Source: an uncultured Ruminiclostridium sp. (GTDB lineage: Bacteria > Bacillota > Clostridia > Oscillospirales > Ruminococcaceae). From it: 40,688 nt of DNA. Positions within the stretch are counted from its first letter, which is position 1. Each line of letters opens with the position of its first letter. Positions 36,708 through 40,688 of this stretch are shown in pieces. The translations under genes were made by a program, and so were the position numbers. Location: positions 1-40,688 of the forward strand of contig CAKSFR010000019.1 of the NCBI GenBank assembly GCA_934454635.1, in the 5' to 3' direction. The notes below the pieces were generated by a model. That model saw nothing but the letters and a program-made list of their open reading frames with translations, did not search any database and was not told the origin of the DNA.

Positions 36708-39140
36708 TTATTCAAAAATCGGAGTTTCCGTTTCGTCATGCTCTGCCCAGTATGTTCCGTCGTGCTTTGAATCGCAGCTTTCGGGAATATTGGACTGGCG
36801 GTAATATCCGACTGTTGTTGCGGGGCATTTCGACGTTGCAAGCAGACCCGTTTCGTTGCAGTAGTTCAAGACGAGCGTTGAGCTGTCGGGAGTGAAGCTA
36901 AGCTCGGTTTCCGAGTCGAAGAAGTCGATCATAACGTCGTGCCATACCTTTGCGAGAGTGCGGTAGCCGCTTGTCGCCGAGTTCAGCTCATGGTTATCGT
37001 CGTAAGCGATACGGTAGCAGGCAACGTACTTCGGGGTAAGTCCTGCGAAAAGAAGGTTTGACCAGTCGTTCGCCGTACCCGTTTTGCCGATAACCTCAAC
37101 GTTATCGAGTCTTGCGTGCTTACCTGTGCCGTATTCGTCCTGTACGACCTTGAGCATCATGCGGTTGGTTATCCAAGCGCTGTCCTCGCCGATAGCGCGC
37201 TTTCCGATAGTGTCCTGTTCAAGAACAACGCGGCCGCTGCTATCGATAACCTTTGAGTAATAATACGGCTTATAGTACATTCCGCCGTTGCCGATGACCT
37301 GATATGCGGCGGTAAGCTCCGTAAGCGTTGCGCCGTTTGTGAGAGCGCCGAGCGCGAGCGGAGAATATGCAACGTCGTTTACGCTGTCGAGGTGAGAAAA
37401 GCCGAGGTCGTTCACCATGTGGTTGAACGCATTGGTAAGCCCGATCTTCTGCATTACTCTTGCGGCGATAGTGTTTGTGGACTTCTGAACGGCGTACCAT
37501 ACGGGGTAGTAATTTCCGGTACCGAAGCCTAATTCCTGATAGTTATGCGGCCAGCGGATAGTATTGGTCTCCTCGTCAAATCCCGAAGTTGCCGCGTGCT
37601 CGTCGTCGCCCGCATATTCTGCGTGAATACGGCCCGAAGAGTCTTTCATAAACGTTGAATATGTTATAAGGTTCATATCTATCGCGAGAGAATAGTTGCC
37701 GATAGGCTTAATTGTCGAGCCGATGGCACTTACCGCCTGAGTTGCGCGGTTAAAGCAGTTGTTGCCCGGCTTTTCGCCTATTCCGCCCGCAATCGCCTTG
37801 ACGTTTCCTCGGTAGTCCATTATAACAAACGCGCCCTGAAGCAGATTTTTGCTGTCTGAGGGGAGTGTTTCGTCATAAGCGGTAAGACAGAGGTATGGAT
37901 CCTCGAATTTTTTCGACAGCGTATCCTGCATTTCGATATCCATGTTGAGATATGCGGTATAGCCGCCGCTGCAAAACTTGTCCCACGCCGCGCTGTAGCT
38001 GATATCGTAAAGATCAGCCATATCGGTTACGATCTGGTTTATCGCCGCGTCAACATACCAGTTCTGAGTAACGGTATAGTCGCCGCCCCACTTGTAAGCG
38101 AGCGCCGAAGTTTCGCCGATAAGCTCGTCCCACGGAACGTCCTTATAATAGAGGTCGTTTTCGTCCTGATTGTCGTAAATTCCGTAGTATTCATTATATC
38201 TCTCGTCGGTATAGCCGTAGTAATCGCCTTTTACGGGAAGTCTGAAACGCACCTGTTCATTCAGAGCGTCCTCGTATTCCTGCGTGGTGATATAACCCGC
38301 GTCGTACATATGGCTGAGCGCGTATTCCTGACGGGTGCGCGACTGCTTGAGGTTTGCGTAGGGGTTATAGTTCGACGGAGAACGGACAATGCCCGCGAGT
38401 ATCGCCGCCTCGGCGACCGTAAGCTCGCTCACTTCCTTATCGAAATAATAATACGCCGCCGAGCCTATTCCGTAGGCGGGACCGCCGAAGCCGATACGGT
38501 TAAGATAGCTTTCGAGAATGTCGAATTTTGTGTACTTGTTTTCGAGCGACAGCGCGCGGAAAATTTCGCGGAGCTTTCGTCCGATAGTCGTTTCCTTATC
38601 CTTGGTTATGTCGCGGACAAGCTGCTGGGTTATCGTAGAACCGCCTGCGGTTCCTCCCGAAAAAGCCGCCTGAACCGTAACGGTAAGGGTACGCTTCCAG
38701 TCTACGCCGTCGTGTTCAAAGAAACGCTCGTCCTCGACCGCGACAAACGCGTCGAGAACGTACTGGGGAATGTCCTCGATATCTACCCAGACGCGGCTTT
38801 CGTTTCCGCTTATCTGCTTTATAAGCACGTCCTGTCCGTTTGAATCGCTTGCGTAGATGAAGCTGGAATATGAAAGCTCGACGTCGGTAAGGTCAACGTC
38901 AAAGCTGCTCTCAGCGAATTGCATAACGTAGACGGTGAGCGCTGTTGCGACAATGCAGAGCGTTATAACGAGAATAAGTACCATGCAGAGAAGCGTCGTT
39001 CCTATCGCCGAGCAGCACTTTCCGATTTTCTGGAGCGGGGTCAGCTTATGCGAATGACGCGGGGATTTTTTGCGGGAGGTATTCTCGGAATAGTCCTCGT
39101 CTTTTACAGATATATATTTTATTTTTTTCTTGTCGTTCAT
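36708..39140 (-). CDS. Class A penicillin-binding protein
   Basis: This bifunctional enzyme polymerises glycan strands and cross-links them outside the membrane. The 810-residue protein has a basic cytoplasmic tail (1-45), one membrane helix (about 48-73), a GT51 transglycosylase domain with catalytic E136 in VEDERFFEHDGVD and GGSTITQQLVRD (167-178), and a transpeptidase domain with active S475 in STIK (475-478), the KSTN motif and KTGT near the end. The end is acidic and short. AAGGAAG precedes the ATG. It has its own promoter and terminator. It belongs to the PBP1a/2c type; exact name not assigned. Confidence 0.94.
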   Translation of the reverse strand: MNDKKKIKYISVKDEDYSENTSRKKSPRHSHKLTPLQKIGKCCSAIGTTLLCMVLILVITLCIVATALTVYVMQFAESSFDVDLTDVELSYSSFIYASDSNGQDVLIKQISGNESRVWVDIEDIPQYVLDAFVAVEDERFFEHDGVDWKRTLTVTVQAAFSGGTAGGSTITQQLVRDITKDKETTIGRKLREIFRALSLENKYTKFDILESYLNRIGFGGPAYGIGSAAYYYFDKEVSELTVAEAAILAGIVRSPSNYNPYANLKQSRTRQEYALSHMYDAGYITTQEYEDALNEQVRFRLPVKGDYYGYTDERYNEYYGIYDNQDENDLYYKDVPWDELIGETSALAYKWGGDYTVTQNWYVDAAINQIVTDMADLYDISYSAAWDKFCSGGYTAYLNMDIEMQDTLSKKFEDPYLCLTAYDETLPSDSKNLLQGAFVIMDYRGNVKAIAGGIGEKPGNNCFNRATQAVSAIGSTIKPIGNYSLAIDMNLITYSTFMKDSSGRIHAEYAGDDEHAATSGFDEETNTIRWPHNYQELGFGTGNYYPVWYAVQKSTNTIAARVMQKIGLTNAFNHMVNDLGFSHLDSVNDVAYSPLALGALTNGATLTELTAAYQVIGNGGMYYKPYYYSKVIDSSGRVVLEQDTIGKRAIGEDSAWITNRMMLKVVQDEYGTGKHARLDNVEVIGKTGTANDWSNLLFAGLTPKYVACYRIAYDDNHELNSATSGYRTLAKVWHDVMIDFFDSETELSFTPDSSTLVLNYCNETGLLATSKCPATTVGYYRQSNIPESCDSKHDGTYWAEHDETETPIFE

Positions 39141-39193
39141 AAATACTTCCTTTTCTTGGGCCTTTGTCCTAAAGAGTACATATATACCTTTAT

Positions 39194-39222
39194 ATTATAG
39201 CACATTCGAAGTCAAATGTTAA
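39194..39222 (-). promoter_or_regulatory. Promoter of the penicillin-binding protein gene
   Basis: Reading leftward, TTAACA (39217-39222), a 17-base spacer ending in TGC, and TATAAT (39194-39199). Confidence 0.65.
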
Positions 39223-39311
39223 TAGAAAAATGAAAATTTCGCGAAATTTTTTATTTTTCAAGCTGCCGCCGAAGCGTTTACAGCAAATTTTGTTAAAATT
39301 CGACAAAAAAG

Positions 39312-39340
39312 TTGACGAAACGGGGAGAATCTGATATAAT
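39312..39340 (+). promoter_or_regulatory. Promoter of the lipid kinase gene
   Basis: TTGACG (39312-39317), a 17-base spacer ending in TGA, and TATAAT (39335-39340), about 35 bases upstream of the ATG. Confidence 0.75.
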
Positions 39341-39374
39341 TTATAAAAATGTATTTTGAAAGGAACGCTTTATT

Positions 39375-40316
39375 ATGAAGCATATTTTTATAGTAAATCC
39401 CGCGGCAGGCAAGGAAGAGTTCAGAAACGACCTTTCCAAGCGGCTGCACGCCGTCAATGCCGATTTTCAAGTCTATCTCACAAAAGCGCCGAGGGACGCT
39501 ACCCGATTTGTCCGCAAATACTGCTCCGAAAACAGCGAGCCTGTCCGTTTTTACGCCTGCGGCGGCGACGGAACGCTGAGCGAGGTTGCGGCCGGCGTAG
39601 TCGGTTTTGAAAATGCGGAGCTTAGCTGCTGCCCCTGCGGGAGCGGCAACGATTTCGTGAAATACTACGGCGGCGAGGAGGCTTTCCGCGATATTGACGC
39701 GCTTATAAATGCGTCCGCGCACCCGATCGACCTGATAAAAATAAACGATACATATTCGCTGAACGTAGTTAATTTCGGCTTCGATACGCACGTTGCGAAA
39801 ACGATGGAAAAAGTGCGCAACAAGAAGATAATCGGCGGGAAAAACGCCTACAATACGGGAGTTTTCTCGTCCGTCCTGTTCGCGATGAAAAATCAGGCGG
39901 AAATATACGCCAACGGTGAACGGCTCAATCCCGACGGGAAGTTTCTGCTCTGTACAGCCGCGAACGGGAAATACGTCGGCGGGGCGTTTCAGTGCGCTCC
40001 GCGTTCTGTAAACGACGACGGACTTATGGAAATTTGTATGGTCAAGCCGATTTCGCGCTTCAAATTCGTGAAGCTGCTCGGTCCGTACACTGCGGGAAAG
40101 CACCTTGACGACCCGAATTTCAAGGATATTATCGAATATCGCCGTTGCAGCCGCTTAGAGGTAAACGCGCCCGAGGGATTTTCCGTCTGCATTGACGGTG
40201 AGCTGCTCGACACGACGCATTTCGTCTGCGAAGTCATGCCGAAGGCTGTCAGATTTGCTGCGCCTGCGGCGTCTGTTCCGGTCAAGGAAAGAGAAGCTGA
40301 GGCTGTCGGGGTGTGA
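39375..40316 (+). CDS. Diacylglycerol kinase family lipid kinase
   Basis: The 313-residue protein has the lipid kinase catalytic domain: IFIVNPAAGKEE at the N terminus, the nucleotide-binding GGDGTLSEVAAGV (about 63-75), CPCGSGNDFVKYYG (about 86-99), and the C-terminal beta domain (VCIDGELLDTTHF). It phosphorylates diacylglycerol or a related lipid in phospholipid recycling, or another lipid, as in the YegS/DgkB/BmrU group. AAAGGA precedes the ATG. It is divergent from the penicillin-binding protein gene. The GC-rich direct repeat begins at its stop codon. Confidence 0.88.
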   Translation: MKHIFIVNPAAGKEEFRNDLSKRLHAVNADFQVYLTKAPRDATRFVRKYCSENSEPVRFYACGGDGTLSEVAAGVVGFENAELSCCPCGSGNDFVKYYGGEEAFRDIDALINASAHPIDLIKINDTYSLNVVNFGFDTHVAKTMEKVRNKKIIGGKNAYNTGVFSSVLFAMKNQAEIYANGERLNPDGKFLLCTAANGKYVGGAFQCAPRSVNDDGLMEICMVKPISRFKFVKLLGPYTAGKHLDDPNFKDIIEYRRCSRLEVNAPEGFSVCIDGELLDTTHFVCEVMPKAVRFAAPAASVPVKEREAEAVGV

Positions 40317-40419
40317 GGCGCACGCCGTAAGCTGAACGCCTGCGGCGTTCAGCGCGGGCGCGGCGAAGCCGCGCCTTTTTCTGCGTTTCGGCGGAGCCGA
40401 AACGCAGGGCGTGCGCACT
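40310..40419. repeat. GC-rich direct repeat with cloverleaf-like hairpins, copy 1
   Basis: A 110-base unit repeated at 40579-40688 with one mismatch. An outer stem gcgcacgcc/ggcgtgcgc (40318-40326, 40408-40416) encloses gctgaacgcc/ggcgttcagc (40331-40353, loop tgc), ggcgcggc/gccgcgcc (40357-40375, loop gaa) and ctgcgtttcggc/gccgaaacgcag (40381-40407, loop gga). All stems are perfect. It starts inside the end of the lipid kinase gene. Confidence 0.8.
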
Positions 40420-40578
40420 GCCGCGTGGGTTTGCAGACGAAGCGGAAAAGCGCGGTGGGAGGTCTGAACTTTCCCGACAGGGCGGCGTTTTGCGGGGATT
40501 GAGGGGAGTGCGGAGGGATTGAAAGCCGCAGCGCACGCCGAGCGAGGAACGAAGTTCCCTGCGAGGCGGGGGTGTGGC
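40420..40578. other. Spacer between the two GC-rich direct repeats
   Basis: No gene is supported here. It contains a small hairpin ggaac/gttcc with loop gaa near 40545-40557 and a partial copy of gcgcacgcc near 40531. It may be part of a longer repeated unit of 269 bases continuing beyond the window. Confidence 0.5.
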
Positions 40579-40688
40579 GGTGTGAGGCGCACGCCGTAAG
40601 CTGAACGCCTACGGCGTTCAGCGCGGGCGCGGCGAAGCCGCGCCTTTTTCTGCGTTTCGGCGGAGCCGAAACGCAGGGCGTGCGCACT
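40579..40688. repeat. GC-rich direct repeat with cloverleaf-like hairpins, copy 2
   Basis: Matches 40310-40419 at all positions but one, which lies in the first hairpin's loop (tac instead of tgc), so the paired arms are unchanged. The outer stem is at 40587-40595 and 40677-40685. The window ends with the copy, and more copies may follow. Confidence 0.8.

Noticed and set aside
40310..40688. CRISPR array or integron attC sites
   Set aside because: Repeats are too long, only two, and internally palindromic; the core motifs of attC sites are absent and no cas or integrase gene is present.

Overview
The window looks like a chromosomal segment of a spore-forming, anaerobic Gram-positive bacterium of the Clostridia, probably an Oscillospiraceae/Ruminococcus-type gut organism. 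The reasons are a Spo0A with an intact DNA-binding domain, an alpha/beta small acid-soluble spore protein, strong AGGAGG-type ribosome binding sites, near-consensus sigma-A promoters, a GTP-type PEP carboxykinase, FeoA/FeoB iron uptake, and CUT1 sugar uptake genes without a local ATPase. Species assignment is inference; no rRNA or marker comparison was possible. Layout: 1-1.6 kb holds three hairpins and a lipoprotein gene that reads as broken by two frameshifts. 1.8-5.9 kb is a leftward regulatory block: spo0A, an HTH/membrane regulator, and an ACT-domain protein in operon with a sensor histidine kinase. 6.0-7.7 kb is a small XRE regulator divergent from an AT-rich secreted protein with a C-terminal fibronectin-III-like domain; both are driven by one palindromic promoter. 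7.8-12.1 kb is housekeeping (recJ, GNAT acetyltransferase, phosphofructokinase, ribosomal protein L31). 12.1-22.9 kb is carbohydrate-related: a GH2 glycosidase with an SGNH esterase, a GntR/ABC exporter-like operon (YtrA type), and a leftward sugar ABC operon (binding protein, then two permeases). 22.8-24 kb is a gene-free stretch of dense GC-rich hairpins, followed by feoAB. 26.6-31.8 kb has a double-HTH regulator, tRNA-Pro(GGG), a CPA2 antiporter, dtd, a DUF6033-like protein and an ECF sigma factor with its probable membrane partner. 31.9-40.3 kb holds pckG, a spore protein, an orphan amino-acid binding lipoprotein, an RlmL-type RNA methyltransferase, a class A penicillin-binding protein and a diacylglycerol-kinase-like lipid kinase. 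The last 370 bases are a GC-rich direct repeat. Most of the genes are ordinary. The unusual content is between them. First, hairpin clusters at 21.1-21.3, 23.2-23.7 and 40.3-40.7 kb repeatedly show one architecture: an outer stem enclosing three hairpins, mostly with 3-base loops, like a cloverleaf. The primary sequences differ between loci, and two neighbouring copies show a compensatory base-pair change and a wholesale swap of one hairpin. Second, a roughly 102-bp element with 15-bp terminal inverted repeats is present three times, each time at the 3' end of a gene, and looks like a non-autonomous transposon (MITE). A second family shares its terminal ATACTAA motif. Third, at 6203-6239 two consensus promoters on opposite strands occupy the same 37 bases, so RNA polymerase can probably serve only one direction at a time. 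Candidate new biology therefore lies mainly in the hairpin clusters and in this two-way promoter switch.
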